A stretch of 64,000 nt of DNA from Winogradskyella alexanderae (GCF_020166335.1 NZ_JAIUJR010000001.1:434001-498000), one strand, 5' to 3'; counted from the first letter of the stretch, positions 8,684 to 17,230 are shown. The notes: generated from the letters alone by a model not told the origin. Numbers and translations are program-made.

Positions 8684-10045
8684 ATGAAACCTACACAAAA
8701 AATAGCTATTCTTCTGATGATGCTTTTATTAGTACCGAGTTTTGGTATTGCACAGGTAGATTTTAATAAAAGACCAGATGACGATCTCGGTAATGTTGAA
8801 GATGAGTTCCAAGAGTATTTTTTTGAAGCCTTAAAGCAAAAAGGAATTGAAAACTACGAGCGTGCCGTTGACGCACTTCAGCAATGTTTAAACTTAGACA
8901 GCAAAAAACCTGTGATTTACTTTGAACTTGGCAAAAACTACAATTTACTTAAGAATTTTGGCGCTGCAGAAGATGCATTAAAAAAAGCGGTTAGCATGCA
9001 ACCCGACAATGAATGGTTTTTAGATGAGCTTTATGATGTTTATTATCAGCAAGATGATATAAACAATGCGATAAAGACCATAAAACAACTCGTAAAATAC
9101 CACTCGGATTATAAAGAGGATTTGGCAGCATTATACGTTCGAGAAAAGCGTTACAAGCAAGCATTGGATATTCTTGATGAGTTAGACAAAGAGTATGGAC
9201 TAAGCGAATCTAGAGATGCTATGCGAAATGATATTTATAGTATCACGGGCAATGCAGATGATAGAATTGAAAATTTAGAACAACGTGTAGCCAACAACCC
9301 AAATAATGAAGAAAATCATCTAAAACTAATATATAGATATAGCCAAGTTGGTGATAAGAAAAAGGCTTACAAAGCTGCTAAAAACCTGCTAAAAGTTAAA
9401 CCAGATTCAAAGTTTGTTCACTTAGCTTTGTACAAGTTTTATTTAGAAGACAATGAAGTAGAGCGCGCCATTAACTCCGTTAAGATTGCCCTGTCTAGCC
9501 CAGAGATAAACGCAGATGCAAAAGCTAAGGTATTGAAGGATTTTGTGAATTTCGTTTCTATGAATCCTGAATATGAATCTGATCTTGTTGAAATTACAGC
9601 ACAAATAGATGAAAATAAAGACGCGCAGACCCATAGCGATTTAGGTCAGTATTATTTGAAGGCTGGTGATAAAGTAAAAGCTTTGGTAAATTTTAAGGAA
9701 GCACTAAAGCAAAATCCTAGTGACTTTAAATTAATAAAAGATGTGCTCCTATTACAACTAGAGATGAAAGATTATAATGCAGTTGTTTTAGGAAGTAATG
9801 AGGCTTTGGAGCTCTATCCTGCGCAACCAATCTTATATTTGATTAATGGAGTTGCAAAAAACCAAATAGGACAATATAAGGAAGCCATAGAAAATCTGGA
9901 AATGGGACTCGATTTTCTAATTGATAACCCAAACATGGAAGCAGATTTTTATTCAGAACTTAGTTTTGCCTATAAAGGATTGAATAATATTACAAAATCA
10001 GAAGCGTTTGCTAAAAAGGCACAAGCAATAAAAGCGCAACAGTAA
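8684..10045 (+). CDS. Tetratricopeptide repeat protein, exported
   Basis: This 453-aa protein has a signal peptide (hydrophobic about 7-22, cut near GIAQ) and then at least eight TPR-like helix pairs across residues 40-450, for example YFELGKNYNLLKNFGAAEDALKKA-type units. TPR proteins are scaffolds for protein-protein contacts; this one would lie in the periplasm. The stop codon abuts the ATG of the DUF4292 gene, so the two are translationally coupled. No enzyme motif is visible. The partner may be the DUF4292 lipoprotein or the EnvC-like protein encoded next. Confidence 0.85.
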   Translation: MKPTQKIAILLMMLLLVPSFGIAQVDFNKRPDDDLGNVEDEFQEYFFEALKQKGIENYERAVDALQQCLNLDSKKPVIYFELGKNYNLLKNFGAAEDALKKAVSMQPDNEWFLDELYDVYYQQDDINNAIKTIKQLVKYHSDYKEDLAALYVREKRYKQALDILDELDKEYGLSESRDAMRNDIYSITGNADDRIENLEQRVANNPNNEENHLKLIYRYSQVGDKKKAYKAAKNLLKVKPDSKFVHLALYKFYLEDNEVERAINSVKIALSSPEINADAKAKVLKDFVNFVSMNPEYESDLVEITAQIDENKDAQTHSDLGQYYLKAGDKVKALVNFKEALKQNPSDFKLIKDVLLLQLEMKDYNAVVLGSNEALELYPAQPILYLINGVAKNQIGQYKEAIENLEMGLDFLIDNPNMEADFYSELSFAYKGLNNITKSEAFAKKAQAIKAQQ

Positions 10046-10837
10046 ATGAAAGTTTATTTATCATATAAAACGTTATTCTTAATTCTATTTGTTGTTTTGT
10101 TTACAGCATTATCGGGATGCAAGTCCGCAAAAAGTGTTCTTGCTTCAGGAGAGGTAAGTGATAAGCTGTCTGCGAAGCAGGTAATAAGGCAACACCAAAA
10201 AAAGGATGCTAATTTCAAAACAATGCAAGCCAAAGTAAGGATAGACCTTAGGCAAGGTAATAAAGAACAAGGTTTAACCTTTAATTACAGAATGGAAAAG
10301 GATAAAACCATTTGGTTAAGCGCACCTTTAGGGTTAGCTAGAATGATGATAACTCCAGATAAAGTCAGATTTTATAACAAACAAGACAATGAGTTTTTTG
10401 ATGGTGACTATGCTTTGTTAAGTGATTTTGTTGGTGTAGAGCTCGATTTCAATAAGGTTCAGAATATTTTACTAGGTCAAGCAATTTATAATTTGAAAGA
10501 GGAACCACACAAGGTAGAAATCTCTGAAAATTCATATGCGCTTCAACCAAAAGATCAAAATACCCTTTTAGAGTTGTTTTATCTCATTAATCCTTCCCAT
10601 TTTAAAATGGATAGCTTACAACTCTACCAACAATTAAAAAAACGATTTTTACAGGTAGATTATAAATCATACCAAGAAGTAAAGTCACAGGTACTTCCTA
10701 AAGACATTGAAATTATTGCCGTAGAAAACACAGATGAGGTTGGTGTATCCTTAGAGTTTAAATCGGTGTCAATAAATGAGGCTGTGAGATTTCCGTTTAA
10801 GATTCCAGCAGGATACAAAGAAATTGTGATAAAATAA
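10046..10837 (+). CDS. DUF4292 lipoprotein (LolB-like fold expected)
   Basis: This 263-aa protein has a lipoprotein signal with cysteine 25 in ALSGCKSAK. The mature region begins with VIRQHQKKDANFKTMQAKVRIDLRQ and continues as beta-rich sequence with WLSAPLGLARMMITPDKVRFYN, the pattern of DUF4292. That family is thought to share the LolA/LolB-type half-barrel that holds lipids, which is family knowledge rather than something shown here. It starts directly after the TPR gene and its TAA overlaps the next ATG by one base, so it belongs to the envelope operon. Confidence 0.85.
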   Translation: MKVYLSYKTLFLILFVVLFTALSGCKSAKSVLASGEVSDKLSAKQVIRQHQKKDANFKTMQAKVRIDLRQGNKEQGLTFNYRMEKDKTIWLSAPLGLARMMITPDKVRFYNKQDNEFFDGDYALLSDFVGVELDFNKVQNILLGQAIYNLKEEPHKVEISENSYALQPKDQNTLLELFYLINPSHFKMDSLQLYQQLKKRFLQVDYKSYQEVKSQVLPKDIEIIAVENTDEVGVSLEFKSVSINEAVRFPFKIPAGYKEIVIK

Positions 10838-12060
10838 TGAATATCACACGCACATACGTTTTATTTTTATTTAGCCTATTTCTTTCCCTAAATGTTGTAT
10901 ATGCCCAAAGTTCAAAACAAAAGGAACTTGAAGCGCAGAGACAGCAAAAACTCAAGGAGATAAAACAGATAAATGCGCTATTATTTTCAAACAAGAAAGA
11001 ACAAAAATCGGTTATTACACTTATTGAAGATTTAAACTATAAAATCAGTGTTAGGCAAAATCTTATTAGGATAACAAATGAGCAAGCCAACCTATTAACG
11101 CGCGAAATCAATACCAATCAAAATGAAATTTCCAATCTCAGAACTCAGCTACAGGAATTAAAAGCTGATTATGCCGCTATGATTGTAAAGTCATATAAAA
11201 GTAAGTCTGAGCAGAGTAGAATTATGTTTTTATTATCATCGGAGAATTTTAAACAAGCCTACAAAAGGTTACAGTACCTTAAACAGTATACGGATTATCA
11301 AAAAGAGCAAGGCGAAGCCATTAAAAAGAAAACAGCAGAACTACAAGAATTGAATATTGAGTTAACTCGTCAGAAGAAGGATAAACAAAAACTGGTTGAG
11401 GAAAACAGGATTGCAAAACGAAACCTAGAGGAAGAATTAAAAAACCGGGAAGTGTTAATGGCCTCAATAAAGGCCGATATGAGTAAGTTCAATGCTCAAA
11501 TAAGGAAGAAGAAACAAGAGGTAAGGGAATTAGATAAGGAAATAGACAGATTGATCAGGGAAGCTATTGCAGCTTCAAATAAAAAAGCAGGTAAAAAGAC
11601 CTCGACCGGAAAGTTTATTCTAACACCAGAAGCTAAAAAACTCGCAGCAAATTTTGAATCTAATAGAGGCAAACTTGGTTGGCCCGTTTCTAGAGGTGTT
11701 ATAAAAGGTAAATTTGGGAGGCAACGCTCCTTAACGGATAACACGGTTACTCAAAATTATAAGAGTATCTACATTGCTACTGAGCAAAACGCAGAAGTAA
11801 AATCGGTTTTTAATGGCGAAGTGTCAGGTGTTTTAGTTGTTAAAAATGGTAATCCGGCTGTAATGATAAGACATGGTAACTATTTATCTGTTTATATGAA
11901 TTTATCTAAGATCTATGTAAAGAAAGGCGACAAGGTTACAACAGGCCAAAGCATAGGACAAGTATTTACCAATAGAATTAAAGGTGAAACCTTACTTGGG
12001 TTTAGAATTTATAAGAACGATCAGGTTATAAATCCTGAGCCTTGGCTCGCTAAATACTAA
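10837..12060 (+). CDS. EnvC-like murein hydrolase activator (degenerate M23/LytM domain)
   Basis: This 407-aa exported protein has a signal peptide (cut after about residue 24), a long two-part coiled coil (about 28-255) and a C-terminal LytM/M23 domain (about 283-405). The metal-binding residues of active M23 peptidases are not conserved: the usual HxxxD site reads QNYKSIYIA and the usual HxH site reads HGNYLSVYMNL, so the second histidine is asparagine. That is the pattern of EnvC/NlpD activators, which switch on amidases at the division site rather than cut peptidoglycan. Amidase partner is not in the window. It ends the operon. Confidence 0.88.
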   Translation: MNITRTYVLFLFSLFLSLNVVYAQSSKQKELEAQRQQKLKEIKQINALLFSNKKEQKSVITLIEDLNYKISVRQNLIRITNEQANLLTREINTNQNEISNLRTQLQELKADYAAMIVKSYKSKSEQSRIMFLLSSENFKQAYKRLQYLKQYTDYQKEQGEAIKKKTAELQELNIELTRQKKDKQKLVEENRIAKRNLEEELKNREVLMASIKADMSKFNAQIRKKKQEVRELDKEIDRLIREAIAASNKKAGKKTSTGKFILTPEAKKLAANFESNRGKLGWPVSRGVIKGKFGRQRSLTDNTVTQNYKSIYIATEQNAEVKSVFNGEVSGVLVVKNGNPAVMIRHGNYLSVYMNLSKIYVKKGDKVTTGQSIGQVFTNRIKGETLLGFRIYKNDQVINPEPWLAKY

Positions 12061-12062
12061 AA

Positions 12063-12090
12063 AATTCCCCAACTATTCAGAAGGGGAATT
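12063..12090 (-). terminator. Terminator of the 12117 gene, possibly bidirectional
   Basis: AATTCCCC (12063-12070) and GGGGAATT (12083-12090) form an 8-bp stem with a 12-nt loop. On the minus strand the stem runs into six T residues (12064-12059), so it best serves the minus-strand small lipoprotein gene; on the plus strand the tail lacks T residues. Confidence 0.7.
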
Positions 12091-12116
12091 CATCACTAAA
12101 CTAACTCAATTTAAAC

Positions 12117-12332
12117 TTAAACTCGTACTACTACAAAGCCATTTCGTGTTTTTCTATGATGTCTACCATTAAAAAAGTAGTAGCGTTTGCCGTTTACACG
12201 CACTATTTTATATTGTCTTGGTAATTTTTTTACAACGGTAACAGTTGCTGGTTGTTTCACAACTACCTGTCTTGCACAAGAAGTAGTGCTAAGTGCAAAG
12301 ACTAAAACAAAAGTATAAACTAGGTATTTCAT
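12117..12332 (-). CDS. Small conserved-type lipoprotein
   Basis: This 71-aa protein has a lipoprotein signal with cysteine 19 in STTSCARQ, followed by a valine-rich strand and then a short basic, aromatic domain (YYFFNGRHHRKTRNGFVVVRV-like end; pI very high). The YYFxNGxxYR pattern resembles small DUF6515-type envelope proteins of Bacteroidota, but this is only a resemblance. It stands alone between two convergent or separate units and has its own terminator. Function unknown. Confidence 0.7.
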   Translation of the reverse strand: MKYLVYTFVLVFALSTTSCARQVVVKQPATVTVVKKLPRQYKIVRVNGKRYYFFNGRHHRKTRNGFVVVRV

Positions 12333-12388
12333 ATCACTAATAAATTTGGTTTAATGATAAGACCTAGAAAAAGTAAAAAGGTTTAATT

Positions 12389-12420
12389 TGTCATTCAGAA
12401 CGAAGTGAAGAATCTCACTC
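12389..12420. repeat. Possible dispersed repeat remnant
   Basis: The stretch TGTCATTCAGAACGAAGTGA followed by AGAATCTCA resembles, from memory, the short dispersed element of the form GTCATTCTGAGCG...GAAGAATCTC found in many Bacteroidota genomes. It touches the stop codon of the thioesterase gene. Only one copy is in the window, so the claim rests on recall. Confidence 0.4.
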
Positions 12421-12924
12421 AAAAATAGCTTTAAGCTCAGAAGCCTCTTGAGGCTTCATTTTACCGGCAAGAACCAAACTTAACTGTTTTCTTCTCAATG
12501 CGCCTTCAAAGCGTTCTTTTTCAAGTTCAGTTTCTGGAATTAGCTCAGGAACTTTAACAGGTCGGCCCATTTCATCAACGGCCACAAAGGTGTAAATAGC
12601 TTCATTGGCTTTGATACATTCGCCAGACTCTCTGTCTTCTATCCAAACATCGAGATAAACTTCCATAGAGGATGAAAAAGCACGAGATACTTTAGCTTCA
12701 ACTGTAACAACACTTCCTAATGGAATGGCTCGGTTAAAAGCAACATGATTAACGGACGCTGTTACTACAATGCGCCTAGAATGGCGCCTTGCAGCAATAC
12801 TCGCAGCTCTGTCCATACGTGCTAATAATTCACCACCAAATAGATTATTAATAGGGTTTGTTTCACTAGGTAAAACGAGATCCGTAACTACAGTTTTAGA
12901 TTGAAATGCTGTTTTGGGTTGCAT
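12415..12924 (-). CDS. Acyl-CoA thioesterase (hotdog fold)
   Basis: This 169-aa protein carries the hotdog thioesterase motif NPINNLFGGELLARMDRAA (about 18-36) and a second strand VNHVAFNRAIPLGSVVTVEA, both typical of the YciA/BACH family that hydrolyses acyl-CoA to free acid and CoA in the cytoplasm. The C-terminal 35 residues are a charged helical tail that is longer than in E. coli YciA. A -7 box TATCTTTG lies just upstream on the minus strand (12950-12943), so the gene has its own promoter. Chain-length preference is not predictable. Confidence 0.9.
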   Translation of the reverse strand: MQPKTAFQSKTVVTDLVLPSETNPINNLFGGELLARMDRAASIAARRHSRRIVVTASVNHVAFNRAIPLGSVVTVEAKVSRAFSSSMEVYLDVWIEDRESGECIKANEAIYTFVAVDEMGRPVKVPELIPETELEKERFEGALRRKQLSLVLAGKMKPQEASELKAIFE

Positions 12925-12942
12925 AAAGTCTCAAAATTTATG

Positions 12943-12950
12943 CAAAGATA
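12943..12950 (-). promoter_or_regulatory. Promoter -7 box of the thioesterase gene
   Basis: TATCTTTG on the minus strand fits TAnnTTTG exactly and sits 19 bp upstream of the ATG. No clear -33 element is visible. Confidence 0.6.
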
Positions 12951-12979
12951 CGGTGCTAAAACTTTAAATAGAGAAAATC

Positions 12980-13918
12980 TTAATCAAGTTTCTTTATTAA
13001 CAACCAAGCGTCACGGTTGTGGTCTCTTCGTATTTTACGAAGTGCACGCTGCGCTTCTGCTCTAGTTTCATAACTCGCATAAACGACTTCGTGCAAGCCA
13101 TAGCGGTTAACACCAATTTTTCTGGCCTTATAACCTTTGGCTTTTAGTTGATTTACTTTTTTAATGGAATTGGCTTCAATCCTGAAAGCACCTGCCACAA
13201 TATGATAATTACCACTTTGTTTTTCAAGTGAAAGCGTAGCGGCTGGAAGTGGATTGCTAATCACAAAAGTGGCTTCTTGCACCTTTGCGTCTAATTGTGC
13301 ATTTGCCTCTTCTTGGGCAATTTGGTTATGATTTTCAATACTATCGCTATAGTACTTATATCCAAAATAACCGCCCAATCCTATAACCAAAACAGCTGCA
13401 GCTGCATATTTTAGCCAATTGGTATTAGATCGTTTTTCTGGAGTTAATGCTAGAGGCACTGCAGCTTCAACTTCTTTGGCCTTTTCTTTGTAAACTTCTC
13501 TTACAACGGATTCAGAGGAAAAATGTGATAAACCAAAGGAATCTGTTAAATAATTAATATGATGAGAGGGTTCAAAAACAATTTTACCAACATTATTCAA
13601 TATCAACTCACCAATATTATCGAATTGTATGGTTTCCCCTTCAATTAAATAAGACTTAATTGAGCGTACTTGTTTAGATACTTTGCTTAGCGCTGTATTG
13701 TAAGGTATTTTTTCTACTTCAGCAATGTAATTAGCCAACAAGCCGTCATTGCTCTGAAGCTGTTCATTAAACGATAACACTTTTTTTGGAGGATAAAATG
13801 TATGGGTAGACTCATGCACCTTAGCCGAAACACGGTTGGTTAAAAACGCACCAAAGCCTGGCACGGTAACACAATCGTAACGGTAAAGTAAATCGCTAAT
13901 GTAAGTTTCTAACTGCAT
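12980..13918 (-). CDS. CCDC81-type HU domain protein with SPOR domain
   Basis: This 312-aa protein has two N-terminal HU-like domains of the CCDC81 bacterial type (about 1-58 with DCVTVPGFGAFL, and about 62-125), one membrane helix (170-189) and a C-terminal SPOR domain (about 236-309) that binds denuded glycan strands of septal peptidoglycan. The HU-like part would be cytoplasmic and the SPOR part periplasmic, a link between the inside of the cell and the division septum. This architecture is typical of Flavobacteriia. The gene is divergent from dprA. Confidence 0.88.
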   Translation of the reverse strand: MQLETYISDLLYRYDCVTVPGFGAFLTNRVSAKVHESTHTFYPPKKVLSFNEQLQSNDGLLANYIAEVEKIPYNTALSKVSKQVRSIKSYLIEGETIQFDNIGELILNNVGKIVFEPSHHINYLTDSFGLSHFSSESVVREVYKEKAKEVEAAVPLALTPEKRSNTNWLKYAAAAVLVIGLGGYFGYKYYSDSIENHNQIAQEEANAQLDAKVQEATFVISNPLPAATLSLEKQSGNYHIVAGAFRIEANSIKKVNQLKAKGYKARKIGVNRYGLHEVVYASYETRAEAQRALRKIRRDHNRDAWLLIKKLD

Positions 13919-14014
13919 GTACTTAGACGATAAAAACGTAATTCTTGTTGCTTATAGCTTTTAGGTGTTAAATAAAAAATATTTTCTACGCTAAATCTCG
14001 AATCTCGAATAAAA

Positions 14015-14022
14015 CAAAGTTA
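14015..14022 (-). promoter_or_regulatory. Promoter -7 box of the HU/SPOR gene
   Basis: TAACTTTG on the minus strand fits TAnnTTTG exactly, about 97 bp upstream of the ATG at 13918, in the 197-bp divergent region shared with dprA. Confidence 0.5.
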
Positions 14023-14115
14023 AAAATTTTTGTTTCCGAAGAAAGTTTGAATCTATATAGTTATTAACATCAGAAAATTTTAGTTTATTGCAGTTTACTA
14101 GCGCGTTAACAAACA

Positions 14116-15219
14116 ATGACCGAACAAGAACTCATTTACACACTAGCTTTGCAGCATGTACCTAAAATAGGTTCAACAACGGCCAAGAAGCTCATTAATC
14201 ATTGTGGTTCTGCAGAGGCAGTTTTAAAGGAGAAAAGGTCTAATCTGCTTAAAATTGATGGTATTGGAACCATCATTATAGAAGGTCTTTTTGATCGTAT
14301 TCATATAGAAGAAGCAGAGAATGAGCTCCATTTTATAAAATCAAATAAAATTGAAGTCCATTATTTTACAGATGAATTGTATCCTGAAAGACTCAAACAA
14401 TGCATCGACGGGCCAATATTGCTGTTTCAATCTGGTAATATCAATCTAAAGGAACAGTATATCATCAGTATTGTTGGTACGAGAAAGATAACAACTAATG
14501 GTATTGCGTTTTGTGAAAAGTTGGTTGAAACCTTATCGTCATACAATCCTGTAATTGTTTCTGGATTTGCTTATGGAACTGATATTACAGCACAAAAAGC
14601 TGCAGTTAAAAACAATTTGCAAACAATAGGCTGTTTAGCTCATGGACTTAATCAGATTTATCCAAAAGTGCACAAAAAGTATGTTGCAGATATTGAGGAG
14701 CACGGTGGATTCTATACTGATTTTTGGAGTACAGATGAATTTGACAGAAACAATTTTCTTAAACGAAATAGAATAATTGCAGGACTATCTGAGGCAACAA
14801 TTGTTATTGAATCTGCTGAAAAGGGAGGAAGTTTGGTGACAGCAGATATTGCTAATTCTTACAATAGAGACGTTTTTGCTGTACCCGGAAGAACAACCGA
14901 CAGCCAAAGTGTTGGATGCAACAACCTCATTAAACAACAAAAAGCACATTTACTATCAGACCCTTTGGACGTTCCGTACCTCTTAAACTGGAAGCTTGAA
15001 ACTGAACCAAAACAAACAGTTCAGAAGCAACTATTTGTGGAACTCGAAGCAGATGAAAAAATTGTCTATAACTATTTAAAGAGCAAGGAAAAGGAACTTC
15101 TTGACGTTATTGCCTTAGATTGCGATATGCCGAGTTATAAAATTGCAAGCCTATTACTAAGCATGGAACTAAAAGGCGTTGTGAGACCTTTACCGGGTAA
15201 ACTATTTGAAGTTATTTAG
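14116..15219 (+). CDS. dprA: DNA-processing protein DprA
   Basis: This 367-aa protein has the three DprA parts: an N-terminal helix-hairpin-helix region (about 1-75), the Rossmann-type core with SIVGTRKIT and VSGFAYGTDITAQKAA followed by the FLKRNRIIAGLS and GGSLVTADIA segments, and a C-terminal winged-helix domain (about 305-367). DprA loads RecA on incoming single-stranded DNA during natural transformation. It is divergently placed from the HU/SPOR gene and its stop overlaps a possible small minus-strand ORF (15216-15338). recA itself is 5 kb away. Confidence 0.96.
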   Translation: MTEQELIYTLALQHVPKIGSTTAKKLINHCGSAEAVLKEKRSNLLKIDGIGTIIIEGLFDRIHIEEAENELHFIKSNKIEVHYFTDELYPERLKQCIDGPILLFQSGNINLKEQYIISIVGTRKITTNGIAFCEKLVETLSSYNPVIVSGFAYGTDITAQKAAVKNNLQTIGCLAHGLNQIYPKVHKKYVADIEEHGGFYTDFWSTDEFDRNNFLKRNRIIAGLSEATIVIESAEKGGSLVTADIANSYNRDVFAVPGRTTDSQSVGCNNLIKQQKAHLLSDPLDVPYLLNWKLETEPKQTVQKQLFVELEADEKIVYNYLKSKEKELLDVIALDCDMPSYKIASLLLSMELKGVVRPLPGKLFEVI

Positions 15220-15338
15220 AAGGATAGGTAATTTTTATAAATGTGATATATACTCGCAATTATTATCGCAAGAGGACCATAAGCTAGAAAGTCCATTTCA
15301 TTGGCAGTCAAAAAGCGCGATATAATTAAGAGAAGCAT
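15216..15338 (-). CDS. Possible small membrane protein (40 aa), start uncertain
   Basis: Between convergent dprA and trpS the minus strand has an open stretch that codes for a hydrophobic peptide starting MLLLIISRFLTANEMDFLAY and ending in a basic YKNYLSF tail, with two possible membrane segments. From the ATG at 15338 it has 40 codons. The reading frame stays open and hydrophobic upstream to an in-frame TAG (15377-15375) that directly follows an ATG (15380-15378), so the natural gene may be 53 codons with a disrupted second codon. It begins about 50 bp after the trpS stop and could be co-transcribed with it. Family not recognised. Confidence 0.45.
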   Translation of the reverse strand: MLLLIISRFLTANEMDFLAYGPLAIIIASIYHIYKNYLSF

Positions 15339-15386
15339 TGCTAAGATGCTTAGAATAGGACTAATCAGTTCTTTCTACATCTGCTA

Positions 15387-16358
15387 TTAGTACCCAATTT
15401 TCTCCCTAACGCGCTCAAGTACTTTATCAGCAACAACCTTGGCTTTTGTAGCACCCTTTTCTAAAGCCACATCAATTTCACTTAAGTTCTCCATGTAATA
15501 AAAGTAGCGTTCTCTAGGTTGAGCAAAGCGTTCTAAGATGAGCTCAAATAATGCTTGCTTTGCGTGACCATAACCGTAATTGCCACCTTCATAATTGGCC
15601 TTCATAGTTGCCACTTGTTCGTCATTAGCTAAAATGTTATACAATCCAAAACAATTGCAGGTTTTCCAATCTTTAGGATCTTCAAGAGGAGTACTATCCG
15701 TTTTAATGGACATTATTTGCTTACGGAGCTTCTTTTCTGGTAAGAAAATATTAATAGTATTGTTTTTACTTTTGCTCATTTTTGCGCCATCTGTTCCTGG
15801 TATTAGCATTGTATCTTTTTGAATATCTGCTCTTGGAAGCACAAAAACATTATCTCCCATTTTTGCATGAAATCGAGATGCCACATCTCGTGTCATTTCA
15901 ATATGCTGCTCTTGGTCTTTGCCTACTGGGATTATTTCAGAATCATAAAGTAAAATATCTGCTGCCATTAGCATAGGATAGGTAAAAAGACCACCATTTA
16001 CATCATCTAATCGATCCGCTTTATCCTTAAAACTATGAGCTAATTCTAAACGTTTAAAAGGAAAAAAGCAATTTAGGTACCAAGCCAGCTCAGTTACTTG
16101 AGGCACGTCACTTTGTCTATAAAAAACGGTTTCATCTATATCTAAACCAAATGCTAACCATGTCGCCGCAGTAGAGTAAGTGTTACTTCGTAATAATTCA
16201 GCATCTTTTATTTGGGTTAGGGAATGGAGATCTGCAATGAATAAAAAGGAGTCGTTATCTTCATCTTTCGCTTTTTCAATTGCAGGAATAATTGCTCCTA
16301 AAATATTGCCGAGGTGAGGTGTTCCTGTACTTTGAATTCCTGTGAGTATTCTTGCCAT
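15387..16358 (-). CDS. trpS: Tryptophanyl-tRNA synthetase
   Basis: This 323-aa class I synthetase attaches tryptophan to its tRNA. The HIGH-type motif is TPHLGNILG (about 13-21) and the KMSKS loop is intact (KMSKSKNN, about 194-201). The DxxVGxDQxxHxE segment appears as IIPVGKDQEQHIEMTRD (about 142-158), which is in the tryptophan/ATP site. Length is normal. A TATCTTTG box on the minus strand at 16425-16418 marks the promoter, back to back with the plsC promoter. Confidence 0.97.
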   Translation of the reverse strand: MARILTGIQSTGTPHLGNILGAIIPAIEKAKDEDNDSFLFIADLHSLTQIKDAELLRSNTYSTAATWLAFGLDIDETVFYRQSDVPQVTELAWYLNCFFPFKRLELAHSFKDKADRLDDVNGGLFTYPMLMAADILLYDSEIIPVGKDQEQHIEMTRDVASRFHAKMGDNVFVLPRADIQKDTMLIPGTDGAKMSKSKNNTINIFLPEKKLRKQIMSIKTDSTPLEDPKDWKTCNCFGLYNILANDEQVATMKANYEGGNYGYGHAKQALFELILERFAQPRERYFYYMENLSEIDVALEKGATKAKVVADKVLERVREKIGY

Positions 16359-16417
16359 AATATATCCTTCTAATCTAAGTACTCTATCAAATTAAATGTC
16401 ATACTAAAATTGAAAGG

Positions 16418-16425
16418 CAAAGATA
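16418..16425 (-). promoter_or_regulatory. Promoter -7 box of trpS
   Basis: TATCTTTG on the minus strand is an exact TAnnTTTG match; a leader of about 50 nt would precede the trpS ATG at 16358. Confidence 0.6.
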
Positions 16426-16449
16426 ATTTTTTTAAAGGAACTAATTAAT

Positions 16450-16457
16450 TAGTTTTG
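16450..16457 (+). promoter_or_regulatory. Promoter -7 box of plsC
   Basis: TAGTTTTG fits TAnnTTTG exactly and ends only 5 bp before the plsC ATG (16463). If used, transcription would begin at or next to the start codon. Confidence 0.45.
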
Positions 16458-16462
16458 GTGTT

Positions 16463-17215
16463 ATGGCTTTTATAAAATACCCTTTTTGGATACTTTATAG
16501 GGTTTGGTTTTATATACTTGTGGCTTTGCCAATTATTGTATTAATGCCAATACTTCTAGTTTCGATTTCTCGAGAGAAATGGTATCCTTATTTTTTTAGA
16601 TTAGCGCGGTTTTGGGCAAAGTTTATACTTATTGGCATGGGATTTAATTATAAGATTATCAGAGACCAAACACCAAAGCCCAAGAAGAGTTATATGTTTA
16701 TTGCTAATCATACGTCCATGGTAGACATTATGCTTATGCTGGTGTCAGTTAAAAACCCTTTTGTTTTTGTAGGTAAAAAAGAATTGGCCAATATTCCTTT
16801 ATTTGGTTTTTTTTATAAGCGTACGTGTATTTTGGTAGATAGAAGCAGCGCAAAGAGTAGACAGGCGGTTTTTATGAGGGCTCAAAAACGACTAAAACAA
16901 GGGCTTAGTATATGTATTTTCCCAGAGGGTGGAGTGCCTGAAGAGCACGTTGCTTTAGATGATTTTAAAGATGGTGCATTTAGATTAGCAATTAACCATC
17001 AAATACCCGTAGTACCCTTAACATTTTACGATAATAAAAAACGCTTTTCGTATACTATATTTAGTGGTGGCCCAGGGAGAATGCGAGCTAGGATTCATTC
17101 CTTTTTATCGACAGAAGGATTAAAGATTGAAGACACTAAGCTATTAAACAAAAAAGCGAGAACTGTTATTTGGGATGCACTGCATAAACCCTTAAAAACA
17201 GAAAAGCTACCTTAA
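16463..17215 (+). CDS. plsC: 1-acyl-sn-glycerol-3-phosphate acyltransferase
   Basis: This 250-aa protein converts lysophosphatidic acid to phosphatidic acid in the inner membrane. It has an N-terminal membrane helix (about 12-34), the acyltransferase HxxxxD motif in NHTSMVD (H83, D88) and the glycerophosphate-binding motif FPEGG (153-157). Length and motif spacing are normal for PlsC. The ATG lies only 5 bp past a perfect -7 box, so the message may be leaderless or nearly so. A hairpin overlaps its last codons. Confidence 0.93.
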   Translation: MAFIKYPFWILYRVWFYILVALPIIVLMPILLVSISREKWYPYFFRLARFWAKFILIGMGFNYKIIRDQTPKPKKSYMFIANHTSMVDIMLMLVSVKNPFVFVGKKELANIPLFGFFYKRTCILVDRSSAKSRQAVFMRAQKRLKQGLSICIFPEGGVPEEHVALDDFKDGAFRLAINHQIPVVPLTFYDNKKRFSYTIFSGGPGRMRARIHSFLSTEGLKIEDTKLLNKKARTVIWDALHKPLKTEKLP

Positions 17216-17230
17216 CCACGGGTAGCTTTT
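17202..17230. terminator. Hairpin at the plsC end, possible bidirectional terminator
   Basis: AAAAGCTACC (17202-17211) and GGTAGCTTTT (17221-17230) form a perfect 10-bp stem with a 9-nt loop; both flanks end in four T residues on the respective strand. It lies between plsC and the convergent 17292 gene. Confidence 0.65.

Noticed and set aside
10837..12060. Active peptidoglycan DD-endopeptidase
   Set aside because: The M23 zinc ligands are replaced, so a catalytic role was not assigned.
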